DNA of 64,000 nt from Paracoccus sp. (in: a-proteobacteria) (GTDB taxonomy: Bacteria; Pseudomonadota; Alphaproteobacteria; Rhodobacterales; Rhodobacteraceae): positions 1 to 64,000 of the forward strand of contig NZ_JAUNTN010000020.1 in NCBI RefSeq assembly GCF_030538695.1, written 5' to 3'. The notes under the pieces were generated by a model. That model was not told the origin of the DNA. It did no database searches and was given only the letters and a program-made list of their open reading frames with translations. Position numbers and translations under genes: made by a program. This document shows, piece by piece, positions 47,673 to 55,666 of the stretch (positions within the stretch are counted from its first letter, which is position 1; every line of letters begins with the position of its first letter).

Positions 47673-48452
47673 TCAGCCGATTTCCCCATCCACCAGCACC
47701 ACCAGCCGCCCTTGCGAACAGCGTTCCACCCGCGCCCGCACGCCGTAAGCCTGCGCCAGCAATTCAGGCGTCAGCACCTGATCGGGGGGGCCGTCTGCAA
47801 TACAGCCGCCCTGATGCAGCATCACGATGCGGTCAGCCCATTGCGCGGCCATGCCAAGATCATGCAGCACCGCCAGCACCATGCGGCCTTCGCCGGCAAG
47901 GTTGCGCACCTCGGACAGCAGCCGGTGCTGCCGTGCAAGATCCAGTGCCGAAGTCGGTTCGTCCAGCAGCAAAATACGCGGATCACGAACGATCGCCTGC
48001 GCAAGACTGACCATCTGACGCTGACCGCCCGACAGCCGGTCCAGCGTCTGCATCGCCAGATTGCCAATACCCAGCCGGTCCAGAACCGCCATGGCGCGCT
48101 CATCGGCATCACGGGGCGCAAGGCCATCCGCACCCGCCGCCCGCAGCGCCGCAATGACGCCTTCCAGCACCACCAGCGAGGCCCCGGAAGGCAAGCTCTG
48201 CGGCATCATCCCGATCAGCGCAGCACGTTGCCGCAAGGGCATATCGGCCAGCGACAGACCATCCCATGCGATCTGGCCCGCATAGGGCAACAGCCCCGCA
48301 ATCGCCCGCAGCGCGGTGGATTTCCCCGCCGCATTGGGACCGGCCAGAACCGTCAGCTCTCCGGCCCGCAGCGGCGGCAGGGACAGACCCGCAATGACCT
48401 CGCGCTTGCCCAGCCGCACGCGCAGGTCGGTGATCTGCAACTGTCCGCTCAT
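47673..48452 (-). CDS. Iron-siderophore ABC transporter, ATP-binding protein
   Basis: A 259-residue FepC/FecE-type ATPase: Walker A AGPNAAGKST, Q-loop GMMPQSL, signature LSGGQRQMVSLAQAI, Walker B ILLLDEPTSALD, switch His in AVLHDLGMAAQWADRI. The P-loop has Asn-Ala-Ala instead of the usual Asn-Gly-Ala. Its ATG overlaps the permease stop by four bases. It powers uptake of the ferric siderophore across the inner membrane. Confidence 0.94.
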   Translation of the reverse strand: MSGQLQITDLRVRLGKREVIAGLSLPPLRAGELTVLAGPNAAGKSTALRAIAGLLPYAGQIAWDGLSLADMPLRQRAALIGMMPQSLPSGASLVVLEGVIAALRAAGADGLAPRDADERAMAVLDRLGIGNLAMQTLDRLSGGQRQMVSLAQAIVRDPRILLLDEPTSALDLARQHRLLSEVRNLAGEGRMVLAVLHDLGMAAQWADRIVMLHQGGCIADGPPDQVLTPELLAQAYGVRARVERCSQGRLVVLVDGEIG

Positions 48453-49486
48453 GCCGACCGCCCTTTGCGCAGGATCAGCGCGAAAAACACCGGCAGGCCG
48501 ATCAGCGACGTGACCAGCCCCACCGGCAGCAGCACCCCCGGCACCAGAGTCTTGGAAAAAGTCGAGGCCAGCGACAGCATCGACGCCCCGCACAATAGAC
48601 TGGCTGGCAGGAAAAAGCGGTGGTCCTCGCCCACCAGGCGGCGGGCGATATGCGGCGCGGCCAGACCGACGAAACCGACCACCCCGACCATCGCCACCGC
48701 GCTGGCCGCCAGCAGGCTGACCCGCACCAGCGCCGCGCGGCGCAGCCGGACCACATCCACGCCAAAGCTGCGGGCCTGATCCTCACCCATGCGCAGCGCC
48801 GTCAACTGCCAGGCCGCCCGCAGCGCCAACGGTGTGGTCAGCGCCAGCACCACCGCCACCAGCGCCACCCCCTGCCAACGCGACGCGGCAAGGCTGCCCA
48901 TGGTCCAGAACACCAACTGTTGCAGCGCATCGGCCGAGGACAGGAATTGCACCAGCGCCAGACAAGCGGCGGCGGTAAAGTTCAGCGCGATCCCGAACAG
49001 GATCAGTGTTTCCGCCCCGCCACCACGCAGCCGCGACAACAGTTGCAACAGCGCCAGACACAGCGCCGCAAACAGGAACGCATTGGCCGAAACCGACCAC
49101 AGCGGCGGCAGAAACGGCAGGCTGATCCCCAGCGAAATCGCCAGCGCCGCGCCAAGCGCTGCGGATGAAGACACCCCCAGCGTGAACGGTTCGGCCAGCG
49201 GGTTTTCCAGCACGGTCTGCATCTCGGCCCCGGCAAGCGCCAGCGCCGCGCCCACGACCAGCGCCATCGCGGCCACCGGCAGCCGCACCTGCCAGACGAT
49301 CAGGCTGGCAGTCTGGCCGACGCTCTCATCCCCGGTCAGCGCCCGCAGCGTCTGATCCAGCGGCAGGCCCGAAGGCCCGGTCACAAGATCCAGCACCAAG
49401 GCCGTGACAGTCAGCACCGCCAACAGCAGCACAATGACCGCCCGCCGCCGGTTCGCGGCGCGGTATTGGCTCAGCGCCCCGGTCAT
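48449..49486 (-). CDS. Iron-siderophore ABC transporter permease (FecCD family)
   Basis: A 345-residue membrane protein with about nine or ten helices and the FecCD hallmarks VRLPVAAMALVVGAALALAGAEMQTVLENPLAEPFTLGVSSSAALGAA and VGVVGFVGLAAPHIARRLVGEDHR. A single permease gene is present, so it probably forms a homodimer, unlike FepD/FepG. Overlaps its neighbours by ATGA on both sides. Confidence 0.94.
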   Translation of the reverse strand: MTGALSQYRAANRRRAVIVLLLAVLTVTALVLDLVTGPSGLPLDQTLRALTGDESVGQTASLIVWQVRLPVAAMALVVGAALALAGAEMQTVLENPLAEPFTLGVSSSAALGAALAISLGISLPFLPPLWSVSANAFLFAALCLALLQLLSRLRGGGAETLILFGIALNFTAAACLALVQFLSSADALQQLVFWTMGSLAASRWQGVALVAVVLALTTPLALRAAWQLTALRMGEDQARSFGVDVVRLRRAALVRVSLLAASAVAMVGVVGFVGLAAPHIARRLVGEDHRFFLPASLLCGASMLSLASTFSKTLVPGVLLPVGLVTSLIGLPVFFALILRKGRSA

Positions 49487-50595
49487 GTGCCGTCACCAAC
49501 CCACCATGTCCCCGGCACCTGCACCGGCGAAAACCGGGTTCCGATCTCGGCCAGCGTGGCGGCAGGGTCCACATCCGCAAACAGATCAGGATGCAGCATC
49601 TTGGCCAGATATTCGATCATCACGATATGGCTGGGGGAATCGTTGAACATATGCCAGATCCCCGCTGCCTGGCCTTCGCGCACCGCCCGCAGCCCGGAAA
49701 ACCCCGGCGCTCCGGTCAGCGCGGCAAAGCTGGCGGCGGCGGTTTCAGGCGCGACATCCGGGCCAAGCACCAGCCCGCCCCGCGCCGCCATATGCGTGCC
49801 GCCGGTGGCGACATAAAAATCGGGATCGGCGGCCAGCAGATATTCCATGCTGACCGTGCCAAGTACGCTTTTCACCGTCTCCGCCGTGATATTGCGCCCG
49901 CCTGCCGTGGTGACGAAATCGTTGAACACGCCCTCACCCACGGTCGAGCAGCAATTCACCGGCGCGGCATGGACATGGACGAACACACCGGGACGGGCAA
50001 TGGCCGGATCGGCCAGCCGCTCGGTGATACGGTTCAGATGTTCGGTATAAAAATCCGCGAATTGCCCGGCGCGCGCCTCGGCCCCGGTCAGGGCGCCAAG
50101 AATATGCAGGCTGGGCAGCGTGTTTTCCTGCGGATGCGCAAAGAAATCGACATAGACCACGGCAATTCCGGCCTGCGCGAACACATCCAGCGCAGCGGTA
50201 ATCGCCGGGTCGTTCTGGTCCATGAGCGACAGCACCAGCAGATCGGGTTGCAGCCCCAGAATAGCCTCGACCGACAGCGCCCGGTTGCCCGCCCCGACCG
50301 GCACGATGCGGTCAATCGCAGGGAACTTCTGGCGGTAAGCCTGCAAGGTCGGCGGGTCCAGCGGCTTGTCCAGACGCCAGCCGACCACCCGCGACACCGG
50401 ATCATCCAGCATCAGCCCCAAAACCGACAGATGCCGCGCCTCGCCCAAAACGATACGCTGCGCGGGTTCCGGCAAGGTCACGCCTCGCCCCAGAATATCG
50501 GTGACGGTGACGGGCTGCGCCGATAGCGGCGCGCCCAGCAGCACCAGAAACAGCACCACCAGACTGGATCGGATCATCGTGAAGGTCTTGCGCAT
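49483..50595 (-). CDS. Iron-siderophore ABC transporter, periplasmic binding protein
   Basis: About 370 residues with a signal peptide (SLVVLFLVLLGAPLSAQP) and a class III (FepB/FhuD-like) fold: VTVTDILGRGVTLPEPAQRIVLGE, SVEAILGLQPDLLVLSLMD, HILGALTGAEARAG. The mature part has an adjacent Cys pair (NCCSTVGEG). First gene of the importer operon, preceded by the GTTGACAA element at 50644. AGGA upstream of ATG 50595; GTG 50598 also in frame. Confidence 0.92.
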   Translation of the reverse strand: MRKTFTMIRSSLVVLFLVLLGAPLSAQPVTVTDILGRGVTLPEPAQRIVLGEARHLSVLGLMLDDPVSRVVGWRLDKPLDPPTLQAYRQKFPAIDRIVPVGAGNRALSVEAILGLQPDLLVLSLMDQNDPAITAALDVFAQAGIAVVYVDFFAHPQENTLPSLHILGALTGAEARAGQFADFYTEHLNRITERLADPAIARPGVFVHVHAAPVNCCSTVGEGVFNDFVTTAGGRNITAETVKSVLGTVSMEYLLAADPDFYVATGGTHMAARGGLVLGPDVAPETAAASFAALTGAPGFSGLRAVREGQAAGIWHMFNDSPSHIVMIEYLAKMLHPDLFADVDPAATLAEIGTRFSPVQVPGTWWVGDGT

Positions 50596-50643
50596 CACCG
50601 CTTTTCCTGCTGGCCAAGAACGAGGTGATAAGCCATATTCCGA

Positions 50644-50657
50644 GAAAACTTGTCAAC
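50644..50657 (-). promoter_or_regulatory. Shared iron-locus element, copy 2
   Basis: Read on the minus strand: GTTGACAAGTTTTC, 48 bases before the binding-protein start and, on the other side, 27 bases before the esterase start. It could control both divergent units. The core is identical to copies at 45729 and 57401. Confidence 0.55.
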
Positions 50658-50684
50658 CTACAATACAGATGCAGGCCCCGCCCA

Positions 50685-51512
50685 ATGACCGGAAAAGTCG
50701 GCCCCGACCACGCCCGCAAACCCGCTGAACTGCTGATCCTTCAGGCTGACCTGCCAAGCCATCATTTCGACGTGCTGCACAGCCCCGAAGGTCCGGGCCA
50801 CCGCCTGTATCGCGCCATCCCGCGCGGAACGCCGCCTGCGGACGGATGGCCGGTGCTGTATCTGCTGGATGGCAACGCCGCTTTTGACTTTCTGACCGCT
50901 GACATGCTGGCCGAGGCCCCCGGCCTTGTGGTGATCGGCGTCGGCTATGACACCGAACGCCAATTCGCACGAGAACGCCGCACGCTGGACTTTACGCCTC
51001 CCGAAAGCCCCGGTGCGGGGCCTTCGCCCGATCATGTCCACGAAGGCCGTATGGCTGGCGGGGCCGAGGATTTCCACGCCCGGCTGACCGGCCCGCTGCG
51101 CACGCTGGCCGAAACCGGCCTGAACATCGACCCCCACCGCCGCACATTATGGGGCCATTCTTTTGGCGGACTGTTCACCCTGTTCGCCCTGCTGGGCCAA
51201 CCGCATGGCTTTGCCCGCTATGCCGCCATCAGCCCTTCGATCTGGTGGGACGAGGCCCGCATCCGCCGCATTGCCCGCAACTGCACCGCCATGGACAACC
51301 CGCCGCCGCTGCTGGTCGCGCTTGGCGACCGCGAAAAGCGATCCGGCAGCGATGGCCCGCCCCCCAATGGCCCAGCCCCGGCAACGATGCAATTCATGGC
51401 CGATCTGAAAGCCCATCCCGGCATCGACACGACCCCGCATGTGCTGCCCGGCCTGATCCATATTCAGACCATCGCTGGCTCTCTGCCCCTGACGCTGGCT
51501 TTTGCGTCCTAG
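50685..51512 (+). CDS. Siderophore-esterase-like alpha/beta hydrolase (Fes/IroE family)
   Basis: A 275-residue hydrolase of the esterase D/IroE type: PVLYLLDGNAAFDFL, VIGVGYDTERQFARERRTLDFTP, the nucleophile elbow LWGHSFGGLFTLFALL, AAISPSIWWDEARI and a C-terminal LPGLIHIQT with the His. No signal peptide, so cytoplasmic, like Fes, where it would hydrolyse the ester bonds of the imported ferric DHB-serine lactone to release iron. Divergent from the importer operon. ATG 50685 was chosen; the upstream frame lacks homology. Confidence 0.85.
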   Translation: MTGKVGPDHARKPAELLILQADLPSHHFDVLHSPEGPGHRLYRAIPRGTPPADGWPVLYLLDGNAAFDFLTADMLAEAPGLVVIGVGYDTERQFARERRTLDFTPPESPGAGPSPDHVHEGRMAGGAEDFHARLTGPLRTLAETGLNIDPHRRTLWGHSFGGLFTLFALLGQPHGFARYAAISPSIWWDEARIRRIARNCTAMDNPPPLLVALGDREKRSGSDGPPPNGPAPATMQFMADLKAHPGIDTTPHVLPGLIHIQTIAGSLPLTLAFAS

Positions 51513-51519
51513 GTTTCAT

Positions 51520-51588
51520 GCCTCCGGCGGGGATATTTAGGGACAAAAGATACCCCTTCTTCTTCACTTAAATATCCCCGCCGGAGGC
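51520..51588. terminator. Inverted pair of the intergenic repeat acting as bidirectional terminator
   Basis: Bases 51520-51551 are the exact reverse complement of the 32-base repeat at 25709-25740. A second, shorter copy at 51569-51588 faces it, so GCCTCCGGCGGGGATATTTA pairs perfectly over 20 bases with TAAATATCCCCGCCGGAGGC (29-base loop). It lies between the convergent esterase and NRPS genes; the right copy overlaps the NRPS 3' end. Confidence 0.75.
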
Positions 51589-54500
51589 ATCTGCCCGTGC
51601 CATTGATTCTGCCAGCAGAGGGGCGATCAGCGTCACCGCCTCGGGCGAGATCATCTGCGCGTGCAGGAAAGGCACTTCGGCCAGGGTGATGTCCCCCGCA
51701 TAGGGGTGCCACATCTCGCCGCGCAGATCGCGCCCGGCGTGATCCAGACCGGCCCGGATATGCAAGACCGGCCCCGCATAGGGTCGGTGCCTGTGGCGAC
51801 GCACCAGCCGGTTGCTGTCGGTGACAATGCGGATCACCGCATCCAGAACCGGGCCGGGCAGGCTGCCCAAAGCGGTGCCGCTGCGTTTCAGAAAATCCAC
51901 CACCCGCGCCGGGGTGTTCAGATCCTGATGCGCGTCCGGGTCATGCCCGGCAATCGCCAGAAGAGCCCGCAGCGCCGCCGCCGGGTCAGGGTCGGGTTCG
52001 TCCCGCCAGCAATCCGCCGGGTAGGAATCCAACATCGCCACCATACCGACCGCACGGCCTTTTGCCGTCAACTCGACCGCCACTGCCTGCGCCAGAATCC
52101 CACCAACCGACCATCCCGCCAGATGCACCGGTCCCTGCGGGACCAGCGCCATGATCCGCGCCGCATAATCCGCCGCCAGCGCATCCAGACTGACAGGCAG
52201 CGCCGTTTCCGTATCCAGCGCCGGATGCTGCAACGCCCATATCCGCCGCGCCGGCGCCAGTTCCGAGGCCAGCCGCCGATAGCCCCAGCCAAGCCCGCCC
52301 GCAGGATGCAGGATGAACAGCGGCGTGGCCTGCGGGTTGCCTTCGGCCAGCAGCAGCGTGGGTTTCAGCCCGGCGTCCAGATCGAAGCCTTCGTCCAGCG
52401 CCGCGGCCAGCAGCACCAGCACCGGATGTTCAAAGATTACCCCGAGGCCGGGGCTGCGGCCGGTTTCCTGTTCGATGCGCAAGACAAGCTGAACCGCCGA
52501 CAGGGAATCGCCGCCAAGCGCAAAGAAATCCGCCTCGGCCGATGGCGGCGCAGGCAGGTGCAGGATTTCCGCAAACAACCCGGCCAGCATCACCTCGGTC
52601 GGGGTCTGCGCCGCACGGCCTGCGGATTGAAAGGTGGGCGCTGGCAGCGCCTTGCGGTCCAGCTTGCCATTCGCGGTCAGGGGCAGCGCCTCCAGCGCGA
52701 CCTGCGCGGCGGGGATCATATAGGCGGGCAGGCTTTGCCCCAGATGCGTCACCAGCCGGTCGGGCGCATAGTCATCGGCGGGGACAAGATAGGCAACCAG
52801 ATGCTTCGTCCCCGCGCGGTCCTCACGCGCGATGACCACGGTTTCGCGGGCCATGCCGCTGGCCATGATGGCGGCCTCGATCTCGCCCAGTTCGATGCGC
52901 AGGCCCCGCAGCTTGACCTGATGATCCGAGCGGCCAAGATAGACCACCGCCCCATCAGGACGCAGACGCGCCAGATCGCCGGTCGCGTAAAGCCGCCCGG
53001 CGGGGGTGTCGATGAACCGTTCCGCCGTCAGCTCCGGCTGGCCCAGATAGCCCCGCGCAAGCTGCACCCCGCCAAGGTAAAGATGCCCTGCCAGCCCCGC
53101 AGGCACCGGGCGCATCCGGTCGTCCAGCACATGCAGCGTGGTGTTCCAGACCGGCCAGCCGATCGGCAGCGGGTCGGATGTATCATCAGGCGTGGCGGGC
53201 CAATAGCTGACATCCACCGCCGCCTCGGTCGGGCCATAAAGGTTGTGCAATTCCGCCCGCAGCCGCGCATGAAAGCGGCGGCGCTGGTCAGCGGTCAGTT
53301 CCTCGCCCGAGCAGAACACCCGGCGCAGGCTGATGCCCTCAGACGCGGGCGCAGCAAGAAAGGCCGACAGCATCGACGGCACGAAATGCGCCGTCGTGAT
53401 CTCCGCCTGCCGGATCAGTGCAGCCAGCGCGGCAGGGTCACGATGCGCACCGGGGGCGGCCAGAACCAGCTCGGCCCCGCAGATCATCGGCAGGAAGAAC
53501 TCCCACACCGACACATCGAATGTCGCCGGGGTTTTCTGCAAGATCCGGTCCGAGCCGTCAAAGCCGTAATGGTCGCGCATCCACAGCAGCCGGTTCACGA
53601 TGGCACGATGCTCGATCACCACGCCCTTCGGCTCGCCCGTGGAACCCGAGGTGAAGATGACATAAGCCATGTTGTCGGGGGCCATGTTATCCGGGGCAGG
53701 CAGCGGCAGGTCGCCACCCCCGCCCGTGGGCCAGTCGTCCGTCAGCAGCAGCGGCACGCCTTCGGGCATCAACCCGGCCAGATCGGCGCTGGTCAGCACC
53801 ACAACCGGCGCGGCGCGGTTCAGAATCGAGGCGATCCGCGCGGGCGGGTGATCGGGGTCCAGCGGCAGATAAGCGGCCCCGGCCCGCAGCACCGCCAGCA
53901 ACGCCACCGGCAATTCAATGGAACGGTTCAGCGCCACCGCGACGATGGTTTCCGGGCCTGCCCCCATCTGGCGCAGCCGGACGGCCAGCGCGGCGCTGGC
54001 ACGGTCCAGCCCCGCATAATCCAGCCGCTGATCGCCAAAGCGCAGCGCGGGCGCATCGGGGTTGGCCTGCATCTGCGCCGCAATCAGCGCGGACAGGGTG
54101 GTGTCGGGCAGCGCGTGGCGGGTATCGGGAAGGGCCGCTGCGGCCTCGACCGGGGTGGCGGTCGGCACGGTGGCCAGCGTTTCCGCCACCAGCGCCGCAT
54201 CAAGGAAAACCGCCAGCCGCGTGGCATGACCCGCCAGCATCTCGGCATCATAAAGCGCCGGGTTGCCGTCTACCTCGAACAACAGACCGGATTGCAGATC
54301 TCCCCGGAAGGTCAGCGTCAGATCATCGACGGCACCCGCGCCAAGGATATGCAGACGACAGTCCAACCCCTCAAATTGCGGTGCCTTGTCAAAAGGCTGC
54401 ACATTGACCAGCGGGCCATAAAGGCGCTTTGCCCCGCCAAGCAGACCAAGGTCGCGGCGCAGATGTTCGCTGCGGTAAAGCCCATGGCGGCGATGGGCCG

Positions 54501-55440
54501 CCATCTGCGCAGCAGCCCCGGCCAGCCAATCGGCCAGAGCTGCGTCCTCGTCCAGCGTCAGCCGCAGCGGCAGGACATTCATCACCATGGCCGGGCTACG
54601 GGCGGCAGGGCTGCCGAACCGCGCCATGAAAGGCACCCCAATGACGGTCTCACCATCGGTCCAGCGGGCCAGATAGGCCCCGGCCAGCGCCGTCAGCAAA
54701 TCCGGCCAGCCGATCCGCAAATCCCGGCTGCGCTGGTCCAGCGCCGTGCAAAACGCGGGGTCCAGCCAAAGGCTATGGCGCAGGAACCGCGCCCCTGACA
54801 CCGCCCGCCCCGGCGCAGGGCCGCTGACTTCGGGCAAGTTCGCCATGGCCTGCTGCCAATAGCTGCGGTCGGCCTGTTCACGGTCCGAGCCGCGATAATC
54901 CGCATCCGCCGCCAAGGCCCGCGCATAGGGGGCCAGCGGGATGCCCTTGCCGGAATAGACCTCGGCAATGCGGTTCGTGACCAGCACCATGCCATAGCCA
55001 TCAATGGCCAGATGGTGAATCCGCTCATAGAGAAAATGCCGGTCGGGCGTCAGGCGATAGATGGTAAACCGCGCCGGGGCCTCGGCCGACAGGTTCAGCG
55101 GGCGGTTCTGGTCGGCCTGCATCTGGCGCAGCGCCTCGGCCTGCGGATCGGTGGCGGCCGTCAGATCGACCAGCCCGGGCGGCGCGGGCGGGCTGTCCAG
55201 CCATTGCAACGGCTGGCCTTGGGCTTGGGCAAAGCGCAGCCGCAGCGCATCGGATTCCGCCACCACCTGCGCGATGGCATCCATCAGGCGCGGCAGGTCC
55301 AGCGGGCCGGTCAGTTCCAGATATTGTCCGGTATTCAGGATCGGATTCGCCGGGTCCAACGCCTGAAAATACCACAGGCCCTCCTGCGCCGCCGTCAGCG
55401 GCCAGCCCGCCACCGAATCAGGCCCACCAGAATCAGGCAT
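51568..55440 (-). CDS. entF: EntF-like nonribosomal peptide synthetase (C-A-PCP-TE), serine-activating
   Basis: 1290 residues, almost the length of EntF. Condensation domain about 12-430 with an intact HHLAIDG (His142, His143, Asp147). Adenylation domain about 460-940: FTSGSTGEPKGV, LYGPTEAAVD, KLRGLRIELGEIEA. Specificity residues read D-V-W (FDVSVWE), H (TTAHFVP), F-S (VFCSGE), L (NLYG), V-D (AAVD), K: the EntF serine code. Carrier domain FFALGGDSLSAVQ; thioesterase with GWSVGG and His in FLHAQM. It would couple DHB to serine and release a cyclised ester. ATG 55440 overlaps the aryl carrier gene by eight bases. Confidence 0.94.
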   Translation of the reverse strand: MPDSGGPDSVAGWPLTAAQEGLWYFQALDPANPILNTGQYLELTGPLDLPRLMDAIAQVVAESDALRLRFAQAQGQPLQWLDSPPAPPGLVDLTAATDPQAEALRQMQADQNRPLNLSAEAPARFTIYRLTPDRHFLYERIHHLAIDGYGMVLVTNRIAEVYSGKGIPLAPYARALAADADYRGSDREQADRSYWQQAMANLPEVSGPAPGRAVSGARFLRHSLWLDPAFCTALDQRSRDLRIGWPDLLTALAGAYLARWTDGETVIGVPFMARFGSPAARSPAMVMNVLPLRLTLDEDAALADWLAGAAAQMAAHRRHGLYRSEHLRRDLGLLGGAKRLYGPLVNVQPFDKAPQFEGLDCRLHILGAGAVDDLTLTFRGDLQSGLLFEVDGNPALYDAEMLAGHATRLAVFLDAALVAETLATVPTATPVEAAAALPDTRHALPDTTLSALIAAQMQANPDAPALRFGDQRLDYAGLDRASAALAVRLRQMGAGPETIVAVALNRSIELPVALLAVLRAGAAYLPLDPDHPPARIASILNRAAPVVVLTSADLAGLMPEGVPLLLTDDWPTGGGGDLPLPAPDNMAPDNMAYVIFTSGSTGEPKGVVIEHRAIVNRLLWMRDHYGFDGSDRILQKTPATFDVSVWEFFLPMICGAELVLAAPGAHRDPAALAALIRQAEITTAHFVPSMLSAFLAAPASEGISLRRVFCSGEELTADQRRRFHARLRAELHNLYGPTEAAVDVSYWPATPDDTSDPLPIGWPVWNTTLHVLDDRMRPVPAGLAGHLYLGGVQLARGYLGQPELTAERFIDTPAGRLYATGDLARLRPDGAVVYLGRSDHQVKLRGLRIELGEIEAAIMASGMARETVVIAREDRAGTKHLVAYLVPADDYAPDRLVTHLGQSLPAYMIPAAQVALEALPLTANGKLDRKALPAPTFQSAGRAAQTPTEVMLAGLFAEILHLPAPPSAEADFFALGGDSLSAVQLVLRIEQETGRSPGLGVIFEHPVLVLLAAALDEGFDLDAGLKPTLLLAEGNPQATPLFILHPAGGLGWGYRRLASELAPARRIWALQHPALDTETALPVSLDALAADYAARIMALVPQGPVHLAGWSVGGILAQAVAVELTAKGRAVGMVAMLDSYPADCWRDEPDPDPAAALRALLAIAGHDPDAHQDLNTPARVVDFLKRSGTALGSLPGPVLDAVIRIVTDSNRLVRRHRHRPYAGPVLHIRAGLDHAGRDLRGEMWHPYAGDITLAEVPFLHAQMISPEAVTLIAPLLAESMARADASGGDI

Positions 55441-55666
55441 CGCCGGATTGTTCCAGCACCGACCACCAGCCGGCCAGCGTGCTTTGTTCAGCAAACAGCG
55501 CGAAATCAGCACTCATCCCGGCGGCTTCCCATTCCATCAGCACTTGCATGACCCGCATGGAATCCAGCCCAAGATCATACAGGTTGTCATCATCCCCGAT
55601 GTCCGCAGGGTCCAGATGGATCAGCCGGGCAATATCGGCGCGGATACGGTCGCGGTCTAGCTTCAT
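55433..55666 (-). CDS. Stand-alone aryl carrier protein
   Basis: A 77-residue carrier domain matching the C-terminal ArCP part of EntB/VibB (DDDNLYDLGLDSMRVMQVLMEWEAAG, then STLAGWWSVL). The phosphopantetheine Ser is in GLDSMR. Unlike EntB it has no isochorismatase domain. It would carry the DHB acyl group from the ligase to the NRPS condensation domain. Joined by ATGA to the ligase gene upstream and by eight bases to the NRPS gene downstream. Confidence 0.92.
   Translation of the reverse strand: MKLDRDRIRADIARLIHLDPADIGDDDNLYDLGLDSMRVMQVLMEWEAAGMSADFALFAEQSTLAGWWSVLEQSGDA

Noticed and set aside
51661..54798. A 1045-codon open frame antisense to the NRPS
   Set aside because: It mirrors the NRPS coding frame, is rich in Arg/Gln/His/Pro with no recognisable domain, and is the expected shadow of high-GC codon use.
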